Positions 1-11,800 of a stretch of 64,000 nt of DNA are shown in pieces; position 1 is the first letter of the stretch, and each line of letters starts with the position of its first letter. The notes beneath the pieces are model-generated. The model was not told where the DNA came from, ran no database searches, and was given only the letters and a program-made list of their open reading frames with translations. Both the position numbers and the translations under genes were made by a program. The stretch is from Parascedosporium putredinis (lineage: Eukaryota; Ascomycota; Sordariomycetes; Microascales; Microascaceae): contig CASHTG010000010.1 in assembly GCA_949357655.1 (NCBI GenBank), positions 434,001 to 498,000 on the forward strand, in the 5' to 3' direction.

Positions 1-18
1 AGCCCCCGTTTGGTACCC

Positions 19-228
19 CCAGCCCTACTACAACCCGCAACCCTACTGTCCTCCCCAACCCTACTACAACCCCCAGCCGTACTATCCTCCCCAACTCTGC
101 TATCCTCCCCAGTTCTGCAATCCTCCGCAACCTTACTATTCCCCCAACCCTACTATCCTCCTCAGCCCTACTGCCCTCCTCAGCCCTACTGCCCTCCTCA
201 GCCCTACTGTCCGCCCCGGGTCCTCATT
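19..228 (+). repeat. Tandem repeat encoding Pro/Gln/Tyr/Cys-rich hexapeptides
   Basis: Short tandem units of 15-18 bases encode variants of PQPYCP and PQPYYN. The last three units (about 160-215) are near-identical 18-mers built on cctcagccctactgccct. The Q-P-Y-Y/C phase starts in one frame and moves to another near 140, where one base appears to be missing, so the translated tract is interrupted. The tract is cut by the left edge of the window and probably belongs to the N-terminus of the zinc-finger/PARP-like gene that follows, although the reading frames do not join directly. Confidence 0.7.
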
Positions 229-248
229 CTAAACCAGCGTATCGAAAT

Positions 249-1272
249 ATGCCTATCCCACACGAAATCGCGCCCGTCGAAACCACGCCCCAGCCCGCCT
301 TCGTTCTCTTGCGGCACTTATCACGATTCCCGCGTGGCCGCCGGGATACAATAACAAACCATAAACCCAAACCGGCCTTCCCTTGTGATTTTGGTTCTTG
401 CACGAAAAAGTTCCACTGCGGACACGCGGTAGAGCGTCACCAAAGGAAAGACCATGCCAAACCCCGTCGAGAATCATACCGGTGCGGTGTGTGTGGCAAG
501 GTCAAGGAAAACGCGCTCCGGCTAGTTCGTCACTCCATCATCCGGGAGCACGGGAACATACGATTGAACAATTTCCGACTCCTGGGCAACGGTAGCTGTG
601 CCTTCTCCGGCATCAAGCAGAAGTTTACTTCGTCTTGGGAGCATCTGAGCAAGACGAGTACGATCCACGCTATATACCTTCATTCAAAACACAAGTACTC
701 TGACTTACCTCCGGGATACGGGTACTATTTCCACGGCACCCGGCGAGCATGCTACATAGCGGAGAACTCCGGCTCGCCGTTGGCTTCTTGCACGGATGCA
801 AGGTGCAGTCTATGTAGCATCCTCCGGGGCTCTTTCGACACCGATTGTGCAGGTTCGCTTTCACTCCGCCCTCCCTCATCCTACCTATTCGTTTGAAGAT
901 ATGACAGTCACTAATCAGTCCGCGTCTAATATTGCATATAGGTACCAAAAATTCTAGCGGCAACCCAATGTTTGGGGAGGGGATTTATACAACGCAGACC
1001 TCGTCAAAGGCAGATGATTACGTGCTCAATCACCGCATCCGTTCCCAGAAGCACGTTATGATCTTGTGTCTCGTCTATGTCGGGCGATCACAAACTCTCT
1101 ACCAAGCGGACCATAACAGGACTTCAGCAGGGGCCGGATATCACAGCGTCACTGCCGCTACTACAGCCAACGGGGCGCGGTGCGATATGACGAAACAGTC
1201 GTGTATGATGACTGCTCTATAGTTCCGATAGGGCTGATCGTCTATACAAGGACTGGATGGACAACTTGCTAG
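249..1272 (+). pseudogene. C2H2 zinc-finger protein with PARP-like catalytic domain, frameshifted
   Basis: The first exon (249-852) encodes two C2H2-type fingers, C-x4-C-x12-H-x4-H around 391-456 and C-x2-C-x12-H-x5-H around 484-550. A domain with the marks of poly(ADP-ribose) polymerase catalytic regions follows: YYFHGTRRACYIAE, then CSLCSILRGSFD. An intron of about 89 bases (853-941, branch site ctaat near 911) separates this from exon 2, which continues with FGEGIYTTQTSSKADDY, the typical PARP motif, and GYHSV. The closing motif YDETVVYDDCSIVPIGLIVY is present but lies in another frame, so a one-base shift must occur near 1150-1182. Proteins of this kind would transfer ADP-ribose onto targets; the finger/PARP combination is seen in fungi, but the substrate is unknown. 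The start is uncertain because the upstream PQPYCP tract may be its N-terminus. The shift could be real decay or a sequencing error. Domain assignment is fairly firm; gene boundaries are not. Confidence 0.65.
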
Positions 1273-1804
1273 AAACACAGTTACATCCACGGGTTTTATA
1301 TTCTCAAACACGTTTGCCGACTCCTCTCTTTTGACACGGCGCCTTTTACGAGCGAGCGTCACGGGCATCAAAGATACTGAACTATCTCAATCTCCCTGCA
1401 CGTTGAAATGTCTTGTGCCAAGTCACCGCTATCTGCATGCATCTCAACTCCTCGGGCTCTTCAATGGCAAAAAGGAAGCCAGGGACCATGCGAACTAGGC
1501 TCGTCGCCACAAGGACCGGGATACCACGCTTAGCTACAAGGCAAGGAACGAACAATAGAGCTAACATCTTCACAGCAAAGACAAAAGATAGCTCTAGTAG
1601 CGACAGTATTCAAGGAAACATTGAAACTTTTTCGAAAACGTACTTGAAGCAATTCACACCACCAGGCCATCATACTCCAGAAATACCTCCAAAACCTTGA
1701 AAGGCCACTCAACGCCATAACAAGATATGATTCGTTCCGTTCATACAATACGTGTAGCAAGCGTTCATTCATTCACACATTCATGGCAGCTCCTCGCCTT
1801 TTTT
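1273..1804. other. Intergenic, nothing recognised
   Basis: This stretch lies between the convergent ends of the PARP-like gene and the rhodopsin-domain gene. Short open frames exist on both strands but none carries a recognisable domain. Confidence 0.4.
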
Positions 1805-2939
1805 TCAATCAAGTCGACTTGACAGCTTTTCGGACGACGCCCGGAGGAAAGATGGGATCGAGGTCGCTACGATTATTAGAGTTACCTCGAGGGATTCCCA
1901 CAAGACAATCTTGGGTGGGACATCTACATGGGGCGAATTTCTCGTTAGCCAGTGATGAAGTGAGATTCACTTTGCAGCTCGGGGGAGATGGCGCAACGGA
2001 TCAAAAACTTACAAAGGTAACTCGAGAGAAACGGAACCTCGATAACCTTGAGCACGGCCATGATTCCAGCGCTGTGTCCAGTCAGTCTTTTATGCGTCTA
2101 TATCCAATTTGGCCTATACAAGTCACGTACCCTAGACCAACAAACATGGCAAAAATGGCGCCGAGCTTGTCGCGCAGACCGGGATCGAGGTCCCGGTAGA
2201 AGAGGGGACAATGGAGAACCCCACGAGAAGCAGGTTCACCAGCCCCGAGTAGGCTAATTCCATCATGGTCAGCACAAATCAAGCACCGCTAGATACGACG
2301 CGGATCACCGCGTTTGGGGCCGCTCCTTACCGCCATAAAGGTGCCAAAGTTAAGAATGGTGCGGAGTGGCACACAAGAGCCCTCATTTATCTGCACATGG
2401 GCTCCGACGACATCGCAGTCGAGCCAAGCGAGGACGAGCATCGGGACGGCGAGCACATTCACCGTGATGAAGATGGCCCACATCATGCTCCGAATCCATC
2501 CGTTGGTGACGCGGACTAGGAGAGGACGAAGGCGCTCTTGGCCCAGGCGATGGAGACGACGGCCAGAGTCGTGCGAATAGGACCCATGAGGCTCGATGCG
2601 CTCGCTTCAATCCAAGACTCGGTGCTGTTGTCGCCATTGACCGAAACGGTTAGTCGGATGATGAGCGCCAAGCATCCAATAAAGAGGGCCTATGGAAATT
2701 AATCATGGTCAGTCCGGATTGTCTTGGCTTTCGGCCTGCTCCTCCCAACTCAAGCCCTTCGGCTCCGCGCCGTCGGGCGACGCACGGGGCGAACTTACCC
2801 ATGATGCGACTATGAGGCCATCATCCCACCACACGCGTCTCTGTAGCCACCACTTGCCGATGAACCGTAGCCCTAGAAAGATCGATGCGACTCCCGCCAA
2901 GACGCTGGTAGTTATCGCGAGCCACGGTTCGGACGCCAT
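1805..2939 (-). pseudogene. Rhodopsin-domain (PTH11-like) membrane protein, frameshifted
   Basis: The start at 2939 (MASEPWLAITT) leads straight into a membrane helix, LGLRFIGKWW and WWDDGLIVASW, the W-D-D motif usual between helices 1 and 2 of the fungal rhodopsin-domain family. Exon 1 ends at 2799 with a GTAAGT donor and exon 2 restarts at 2689 (ALFIGCLALIIRL). Further pieces are helix 3 (AVVSIAWAKSAFVL), helix 4 (MMWAIFITVNVLAVPMLVLAW), helix 5 (YSGLVNLLLVGFSIV), a basic loop and LGAIFAMFVGLG, AGIMAVLKVIEVPFL, and the family-typical end IVLWESLEVTLIIVATSIPSFLR. These pieces fall in different frames; shifts are needed near 2525, near 2185 and probably near 2040. The family includes PTH11-type seven-helix proteins, some of which act as surface-sensing receptors. 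The rather short tail after helix 7 gives no hint of its partner. Confidence 0.6.
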
Positions 2940-5235
2940 TGCTTCACGATAAGGTGGGAGAAATATGATGATCCACGGTGCGCCTGTGTGAAGGACTAGA
3001 GACTGTGTCCGCAGAAGCAAGAAGAGAGGTGGATTTATTTGCGCGGATTTGTCGCGAAGGAGGGAAGTTGGCGAGAATGTTTGGCGCAGCCGTAGGATAG
3101 ACAATCGCATATATGGTTTTCCCGACTTCCTTATCCCCCGGGACTTTTTTATTTTCCTTCCCTCTTTTCCCGACAGCCACCAACTCACCCGAGTCAAAGC
3201 TCTCTTTGGAATGGGTCGGATCAACTGTGCCGCAGGTTTGCCGTCCTTGGGCTTCTGCCGTGAAGCAACCGTCAAAGCGGACGGGATCGTGCAGCTTGAC
3301 GCGAATTTCCTGATTGGCCGAGTCAAAAAGGGTGGAACGAGTACATCAACATTGTAATGCATTTTGTGTGGCGGAGGGTTGAATCCCCTTGCTGGCGGTG
3401 CCTCTCCATGCGGTGCAAGCGATCATCACAGATCAATTGCCACATTTGCTCCTCGTTTCGCTCGTCAATCCAATTGTCCCGCGCGCCATTTAGATGGGGC
3501 ACTGACCGCTCGCGCAAAGTAATCCAGGGTAGCGAGCGTTGCACAGTCCATGGGCGTCGGCACCTCTTCCACACGCAGTGAGGATTCTACAAGCAACCCG
3601 GGGTAAATGGAGCCGAACTACGCGCGTGCTGGCGACGCTCCTGCCCCGCACCTTGGTCGTCGATCCTTTGGTGCTTGGTCGTTGCAACAAGACCCCAGTG
3701 GCGCAGGCAGCCAATGCAACATCTTTACGGGGTAGGCTACCCGAGACTTGATGCCACTGGCAATACGTACGTTTGGTTTTAAAGGAACATGGTTTTTCCC
3801 GAGTCATCATACCGCCGTCTTTTGCACATGTCAAGGAAAGAATGAAAGAAGCTCGAATAGTGAAAGACCAATCAACATAGTCAGCGCTAAGGAATATGTG
3901 TTGTGTTCGTTGAGCCGCCACCGGAAAGCCCCTTGAACGGATAAGGGGTGGAACTCGGTTTTGGTGACATGATCCTTTCATCATGAGGTGGCAAACTCTT
4001 TTTCCGATTCCAGGCTATGTACGAAAGGAAGAGAGTTCTGGGCAATTCAAAGCAGCTGTTATCACAGCGTTTTCATGGTTTGACACTCCATTCCTTGCAG
4101 GGTTACACAGCACGATCCAGGCCTCCTTGCTTTTTCAAGGTGAAGACGTACCCTTGGATTACATCATAAATGCTGTGATTTGGTGTACCCAACCACGTAC
4201 TCGATGCTAACAACCTCGGCGAGGATGGTGTTAGCCAAAGCTGTGGATATGAATCTCGAAGCCAGTTCTTCTAAGTACCAGTAACTAACAGAGATCCAAG
4301 GAGCTCAGTCCTAGCTCGATAGTGATAACGCCGGGTCCACTCTTACAATCTGTCCTTCCTCATGAACCCTCTCATTGGAACTTGGTCAAACCACAAAGAT
4401 TATGAATTCCAAGAACTATGAAACTTTAATACAACGACGTACAATAGAACCGCAGCAGACTTGAGCATTGAGCGATTTGACGCCCCTCGCTAAGATAGGC
4501 ACCATCAACCCAAAAGCGTAGAGCCGGCGGCACGCGAGGCCTAACACAACCATGCGAAGCCTAACACAACCACGCGAAGCGTGACAAAAGCAAAGAAATG
4601 AAGATTATTCGGGGAAAGGGACAGAAAACCAAGCTTAGGTAGAATCGGGCAAAGCATTTCGCAGTAACCGGCGACCAAGGGTGCACTCGGGCAAGTATAG
4701 GCAACACTAGGCAGTCCACAACAAGATCTCGACACTAGTATCGCGGCTTACATATGATTGTAGATGAACTTGGATGCGCTTTCCGTTGATTATCTTCGTC
4801 AGGCAGAAGCGTAGTAGACTAAATTGCGATTACTATTCCACTATTTCCTTTGTTGCCATCGCGGCTAACAGACTACTTCGTACGTCTTTCCCGCAGATAC
4901 TCGCAAAACAGCTGAGCATGGTAGGTACATGCACCCCACATATACCAATATCCCTTGTGAGCATTCATTACGCTATTACTCGTTTCTATGCCGCGGAATG
5001 GTATACCGCACCATCCTGTCTAGCTTAAAGATCGGGGTAGCACAATAGTACCTTCGCCACCTGTCACGTACTAGCCAGGGGATCAATCAAGCAAGGGGTA
5101 GCCCCATTGCTCGCAGCTGGGATACCGGTAGTCTGCTAAGAGTTAGATTGTTTCGTCGCGGCACTACATCATGCAGGACATGACTTACGATCCCAGGGTG
5201 GAACCCAAAAGTCGGTCCCATTCACGTAACACCAG
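2940..5235. other. Gene-poor interval, no supported gene
   Basis: A 164-codon minus-strand frame (3490-3984) and neighbouring frames show no recognisable motif. A short direct repeat (cctaacacaaccatgcgaag / cctaacacaaccacgcgaag) lies near 4540-4580. Nothing else stands out. Confidence 0.4.
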
Positions 5236-5347
5236 TCAACGGTAAGCTGTATTCCCCATCCCACGCGTTAGCAAATTCGGGATCAATTCAGAACACTTCA
5301 GCACGGGAATCTGTGATGATAGCCCCTGACAAGCATGGAAGTGATAG

Positions 5348-5387
<40 letters not shown>

Positions 5388-6680
5388 GGGCGGCAATGAC
5401 AATTTGAGGGTGAGTAGGGGGCACGTACCATCCATCGACCCTCATCATTGCCATATGTGCACTGATTTAGCACAGTCTGGTTGTACTCGTACGTCTTGAC
5501 CACCTCACACGTCGCGTTGACGCTGCTCGGGCAGGTCAAGCAGTACGAATACTCCTCACCAATCTTACCCTCTTCCAGCCATCGCTTGGCCAGACTATTT
5601 CCGCCCTCAGCGCCGTTCTCCTCTGGGACCGGAGCCGGGTCCCCAACCGGCTCCGCATCCTCCAGGTCGGACTTGGGGCCACAGTGTTCGATTTTACTTC
5701 GGTCTGGTCTCTGTTAGCGCTGGGGTGGATTGTCGCAGCTCTTTCTCGCTCAACCTACCGGGGGCCTCCCATAAGCCGGACTCGCTGACGTAGCAGTTGT
5801 CCGTAGTCTTGTACCAGTATCTAGTTCGCCAGCGTCAGTTGGTTTGCGATTCCAATCTCGTGTTTTGTTTCAAAGCGAGATAATAGGCAAAGGTGTAGTG
5901 GCGAACTTACGGGTTGTTGTTGACAATATCGTTCTGGGCCCAGCATAGCACGGTCAAGTCGAGGTCTCGGCCGTAGTAGGTGGTTGACTCGGAGCTGGTG
6001 GAAGAGGATTCCTTGCACTCGCTAAGATAGCGCACACGCGCAGGCTGCTCGGTGATCTCGAAGGGGATATCTCCACATCCTGGTATTTCCTCTCGGTCTA
6101 CATGAATTGAGATGCGTTAGAGGGTCACGATTTCCGCTGATAAGTTGGATTCTGCTGATGGCAAGGCTGTTTGCTTACAATCTCCCTCATGCTCGATGAG
6201 ATCATACTCGAGACGAAGCACCCAGTGTTAGTCTTCACTATAATTTTTAGCGTCAGAATAATTAGCCTAATACGATTTCATCAAGTGATAGTCTTCGCTT
6301 GGTAGGCAAACAATGAGATCTGGCGACTTACGCCACAGCTGAGAGTCCCCCACAAGGTCACCGCTATCAACATTGGCAGTGTTAGTAGGCTATTCCTGGT
6401 GAATACCGCAAACAAAAAAAAATTATGGAAGAGAACATAGGATTAGGTTTCGATGATTGGGGGTATACATACTAGGTCCAGCATGTCAAGGGCAAGACGG
6501 TACCACTGTAGACCAGCTCAGGGTTGGTGCACATGATATACGGACATTTCTTGCAGTTGGTAAAATATTCCGCCGTCCCATTCACGTTAGTTTCTCCTTG
6601 TCTGGCACTGAGAGCAACCGTGTGACCCAAGGCCGTGGAGAGGCCCATGAGGAGAGGGTTCCCAAGGTTAAGGAGCGCAT
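5236..6680 (-). CDS. Secreted cysteine-rich protein, seven exons
   Basis: I do not recognise a named family. Exons read 6680-6473, 6363-6332, 6237-6179, 6097-5911, 5820-5759, 5703-5429 and 5326-5236, all with GT/AG borders. The N-terminus MRSLTLGTL followed by LMGLSTALGHTVALSARQ looks like a secretion signal, split by an apparent one-base loss. The mature part has about 15 cysteines: KKCPYIMC, PLTCW, TGCFV, PGCGDI, LSECKES, VLCWAQ, DNCYV, EHCGPK, YCLTCPSSVNATCEV, NQCTYG and LKCSEL. A Lys-Arg pair (SLAKRW) is a possible kexin site. Exon 3 also needs a one-base correction to keep EYDLIEHEGD in frame. The 32-base second exon is unusually small. The last intron contains a (GA)n tract, read as (CT)n on the coding strand, serving as its polypyrimidine tract. 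Secretion and cysteine richness would fit an effector or surface protein, but that is inference. Confidence 0.6.
5352..5385. repeat. (GA)n microsatellite inside an intron
   Basis: About 16 perfect GA dinucleotides. On the minus strand this is (CT)n, placed between the donor GTACGT and the acceptor of the last intron of the cysteine-rich secreted gene, so it forms most of that intron's polypyrimidine tract. Confidence 0.9.
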
Positions 6681-8817
6681 CTTCGACGGGCTAGCAAGAG
6701 AAGGACGTATCGGTTAACAGCCGCGGCGCGTGGTTTATCGGACGCTACGAGATAAGAAAGTGAACAGGGATGGATAATTGAAAGGGATAGCCGACCGTTA
6801 TAAATGAGGATTCACAATCGATCTAGGGCAGGGATGGATGCCACAGCAAAAGAACCGATCAACAAAAACCAAACATAAACTTCGCGCAGGCGGCAACGTT
6901 GCTGGATCCTTCCCATGCGATGTTTGATTATTTTCTTTTGATTATTTTCCGAGCTCATACATAACGCAAGACTCCACTCCAGAGCAATGACTCGGGCAAG
7001 GTGAGAAAAGTGTAAGAAGAGGAAGAAAAAGGAAATGGAAATGGGAACCGATAATCCCTCGACTTTCCCGGTTTACCCATCAGCAGATGCAATTCATCAA
7101 ACAAAGACCTACCATTGGGTGCTTCACCTCAACTCACAATAGTGATCAGCTTTGAATGGGAGCACGAACGGCCTCTAGCACATATTTTTGGGCAGGTGCA
7201 CAAGGCCATCCACCCGATACGAGGATTGCAGCAGCACAGGTGCGCGTCAGGAGCAAATCAATTGATGGACAGTGGGCGCATGCAGCATGAGTATCGATTG
7301 CTGATTACTCCGAGCTCGGTCATACCAAAACAAGGATACCACGAGCTTTTCAATCAAGCTCTCGCGCTCGTCGTTGGTTCCGACGTGCACTGAACCAACC
7401 AATCTGACCGGGTAATTCCTGACAATTTTCTGTGGAGATTAAAAACCCCGCAGGGTGATCGTCGCTTCGTACCTGCAGCTGAGGAATAGTGTCGCGAGGA
7501 TGGTAGGAGCACGAGGAGGCGGCCTCGAGATAAATGGGGCAATAGATTGCCACGTCGAGAGTCAAGGGATACGAGTCGATCAGGGTCGGGGATTATGTGA
7601 TACCTGCTCCATTTATACCTCGGTATGAATGGAACTAGTTGGGAGTATGAACAACAGCCCCAATTGTTTCGTCTACTTCGATAATGTCGTGAAATCGAAT
7701 CGACCACGCGAGCCTACACACCTCGTGCTCCCTACATCCATAGGTATATCCACTGTCGCGGCTCGTTGGGTTGGTCGCCGTGAGGTAATGCTTTCATTTG
7801 GAACAGTCACCATGGGCCCCTTCAAAATGGGATTCGCCACGCGATGGCCTAGGCGTCGAAGTGGGTAAAACCCGCAAAGAGCAGTGTGGAATCGAACCGC
7901 CACGCTCTTCGGCTAAATGCGGGGAGAGCAGTCCAAGCCCACAAGCGAAGGAACGAGTGACGGATCGGTGCGTCTGTCGATGTTCATCATGAGTATTCGA
8001 GTGGTCTATGATAATCTGCGCTGCAAGGGACACGCTGAGGAGCGGCGTGGATTCCGGCAGCTCGCAGTATCCCGCTGCCGATATGTAGAGCTCGCCACCA
8101 ATACATCTACTTCTGTATTGGTCAACACTCCCAAACGGAGCTTATCAGACAGTTGCTGTCGCGTTGCAACACTTCGTCAAGCTTACCAGCTTGGATCAAG
8201 CGGCCCGAGATGGTAAGCGCAGAATACATCAATTGTACATAATGTAGGCATTATGGGTCCTGATTATATACTGTCTGTCTATAGCTCCGCCCACCCTCCT
8301 CGAGATCGGATTGGCAGATCAACGGAGCGTTGAAAACAGACTGGCGACACTGGCGAACATCCATGGCTGCATCCATAAATTGGTTGGGAATATAGAACCC
8401 CATCGCCGAGTGAGCCTTAATCCTCGTGTTCATAGGACCCAGGAAAGCAAACTTTACCAAGAACCAGGAGGCATTCGGTTTTCGGAGTGAAATATTGATA
8501 TGTTTCGGAGGTATTTGATTCTATAGTTCCAACGAGTGCATCTCACGCCAACGACAAGCCGGCTTCCGTATCCAGAACTCAACTTTCGCCTCCGGATTGA
8601 CCTCCTATTGTTCCGTAAAATTGAACCGTGGTAGAGCTCCAACGCGACATCATGCAGTTTGACAGTGGGCCAAAAGCCGAAAGTGCGTACCCACCGGAAT
8701 ACACGTCGTTGGTAAGGCGGTAACGGCTAGGAAAGAACTAGGCATTGATAGATTGTTGGTGCCTACCCATGCTATCAGGGGGAGTATAGAACAACTTTGC
8801 CCTCCAGCTCGTTCAAT
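6681..8817. other. Intergenic, no supported gene
   Basis: Minus-strand frames at 7350-7707 show no recognisable domain. A hairpin with arms aagagc/gctctt and gtgg/ccac occupies 7877-7909; its loop, read on the minus strand, resembles a tRNA T-loop, but no cloverleaf can be drawn. The rest shows nothing recognisable. Confidence 0.4.
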
Positions 8818-11800
8818 TTAGGAAAGCTCTTCAAGATCCAAGAGTACAGTCTGGCCATCACCATATCCCATGGCAACTATGCAGCCATGGATTGCCGTAC
8901 ATTCTGGGTTATAATTAGGAGGAAGCCCGATAACGTCCTTTCCCTTTAGGGATATCCAGCCCTTCTGAACCGTTATCGCCGAAGTGTGCCAGTATTCTAA
9001 GTCCTCCAACATATCTCTGACCAGCCAGTTATCAGAATGGTCTGCGCCTTCCCCTTGTATTTCTTTATCACTATAACGTGGGATTATCTTATCACAAGGT
9101 AAGATTCTTACCGTTCTCACTTGGCTACCAGGCTCCGGAAACCCTTGGCTGACCTCAGCTGCTGCAGTATCCCATAGCTGCAGTAGCCAACCCGAAACTG
9201 ACGCGAGTATCTTACCATCCGGTGAGAAGGCCTCCGCTCTCGCCTGGCCATCAGGCACTGGAAGCGTTTGGCAGACCTTGGCTGTTGCAGTATCCCAGAG
9301 CTGTATAGAGCTAAACGAAACCACGGCGAGCAACTTGCCATCGAGTGAGAAGGCTACCGCTCTAATTTGAGAATCATACTTTCGTGCCCTTTTGCGGACC
9401 TCGCCTGTGGTAGTATCCCATAGCTGCAGTGAGCGATCCGAAAGTAAAGCGAGCATCCTACCACTAGGTGAGAAAGCTAATGCTCTCTCCGGGTCAGCAA
9501 GCGGGAAGTTTTTAATTTCGCCCAGGGAGAAGGCGCTCGAAGCGTTTGGCGGACCTCAGTTGTTACAGTATCCCAGAGCTGTAGAGACGAATCAGAATCT
9601 AGTAGCGCGAGCATCCTACTATCAGGCGAGAACGCTACACCTGTCACCAAGACAGTTGGGCTTGGGATTATTTGGCGGATCTCGGCTGTTGCAGTATCCC
9701 AGAGCTGTATAGTCGACTGGAAAACCGACGCGAGCAGCCTCCTGTCAGGTGAGAAAGCTAGAGCTCTAACACCATCATTCTTCCCCTCATCCGTCTGGCG
9801 GGTTTCCACTTTATCTATGCTGTAGAAACGTACTGTATTGCCCGAGGCTGATGCTAGTATCCTCCCGTCAGGTGAAAAGGCCATTGCTTGAATATTATGG
9901 CCCGCATGCAAAGTTAGATGGGCCGTATTCATCGATATATCCGAGAGCTGTATAGTTCTATCCCTAGTCTGACGCGGAGTGAAAAGTCCCGTCGGACTAT
10001 ACGTAGATAAAGCTGATGCGAGAATCCGACTATCGGGCGAGAAAGCTACCACGAGAGAAACGTCGTGGAAGAAAAGGGGGAGAAAGGAAGGTCGGCTCCG
10101 TTTCCATGCTTGTGGGGAGTTTGGTATGCGGCGCCCGTTACTATATCCCAGAGCCACAGGGTCCGGTTTTGTAAGCTTAATGCAAGCATCCTGCAATCAG
10201 GCGAGAAAGCTACTCCTGCCACACCGGCAAAAGGTTTTGGAAAGTTTGACAGGCTGCGCCGGCCACTACATCCCAGAGCCGCACTGACACAACCCCTCTA
10301 GAGAAAGTGGCCGATGCGAGTAGCTTACCATCCGGTGAGAAGGCTACCGCTCTATGCCACCCTTTATGTTCGTACGTTTCACGGACCGTGCCTAATGACA
10401 CATCCCAGAGCTGCACCGCTCCATTTTTCCAAGTCGACGCGAGTAGCTTACCGTCATAAGAGAAGGTTGCTGCCTCAACGTGGTTAAATACACCCTGCAT
10501 TTGGATTGTTTGGCATGCCGTACCTCCTTCTACATTCCATAACGTTATGGTTCCCCGCCCCGATGGTGAGGAGAGCATACTCCCGTCAGGTGAGAAGGCA
10601 ACTGTCGCTGCAAAATAGCTGCGTGTGTATATCTTACTCTGGAACGTAGGGCCAGCTACGCCAGTTGATGTATCCCACAGCTGTATAGCGCCATTCCCCG
10701 AGCATGATACCAGTGTCCTACCATTAGGGAGAATATTACCGCTTCAATATCGTCCCCCTCCCCTTTAACACCAGCGGCCGTTCTTCCCAGTGGTCTCCAA
10801 TACCCACAGCTGTCTTGATGAATGGCAGTCTGTTCTTCCAGTATAGCTTTTGACTTCGCTTCTGCTTGGGCTAAATATCAGAGCGGAACCATATATCTGT
10901 AACGGAGCTCTAGCAATGATTTGCCCGTGGTTCCTGATAAAGCTATGTGTATCTTCTAATAATTGGATGGTGCCAGGGCTCATTTCCGCTTGTGACTAGG
11001 GACGATCAGCAACCAAGTGTCACTACTATCCGTGTTATCCGATATACCATACCTGAGAGATATGTAACAGTTTTCCTATCAACACCGCACCTTGCGAGAC
11101 TTGACCAAGGAGAGACAAACTTTCAAGCCAGTAAAGCAAGTGCTCCTTTAGAAATGGAAGGACTGATCCTCCGTCTATCAGCTCTTTATTAGGCGCGGGG
11201 CTCTGGCCGTTGGAGTAACAGAGATGGTCAGCCCAGAAGGTGCAGGAGTACCGGATAGGGGCTAGCGGATCCGGCTCTCCGGGAAGCGGGCCCCGTGGCT
11301 CGTCACTGAAATCGAGTTTGTACATATTGCAAGCCAGAACAAGTGACATCGCTTCGATAGCGCGCCTGCCGATATCCCTATGCCCTTGGACAAGTCCTTC
11401 CGAGTGGAGCCTAGATTCGTAGATTCTCTCTAGATAATCCTTTGCGGACTGGTGGGTCAGGTTGATGATTGACCCGGTAGTTATCGTGAGAAAAGAGGTG
11501 CATGTATTGACGGCTTTGATAGGATCTACCTCAGCTCCCCAAGGAACGATTGCGGCAATTTCGTCAAGAGACAACGGGCGATATGCAAGTAACACGGTTG
11601 ACAAGACGTCCCTGCAGCGCTGAGCATGTACCCCCGTCTCCTTACGCTCAATTCTATCCATCCTATGGTCGTACAGCTGTGACAATCCAGAAGGGTATCC
11701 AAGAACTTGGTTGATGGCGTACGGTCCGCGCATGGTTTCGAGGTCGTCAAACACTAGAGAAACCCAAAGGAAGTTATCTTTCGCTCGCTCTCGGACCTCC

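Noticed and set aside
7877..7909. tRNA gene on the minus strand, suggested by a GGTTCGATTCC-like T-loop
   Set aside because: Only one hairpin forms; no D-arm, anticodon arm or acceptor pairing with correct spacing can be drawn.
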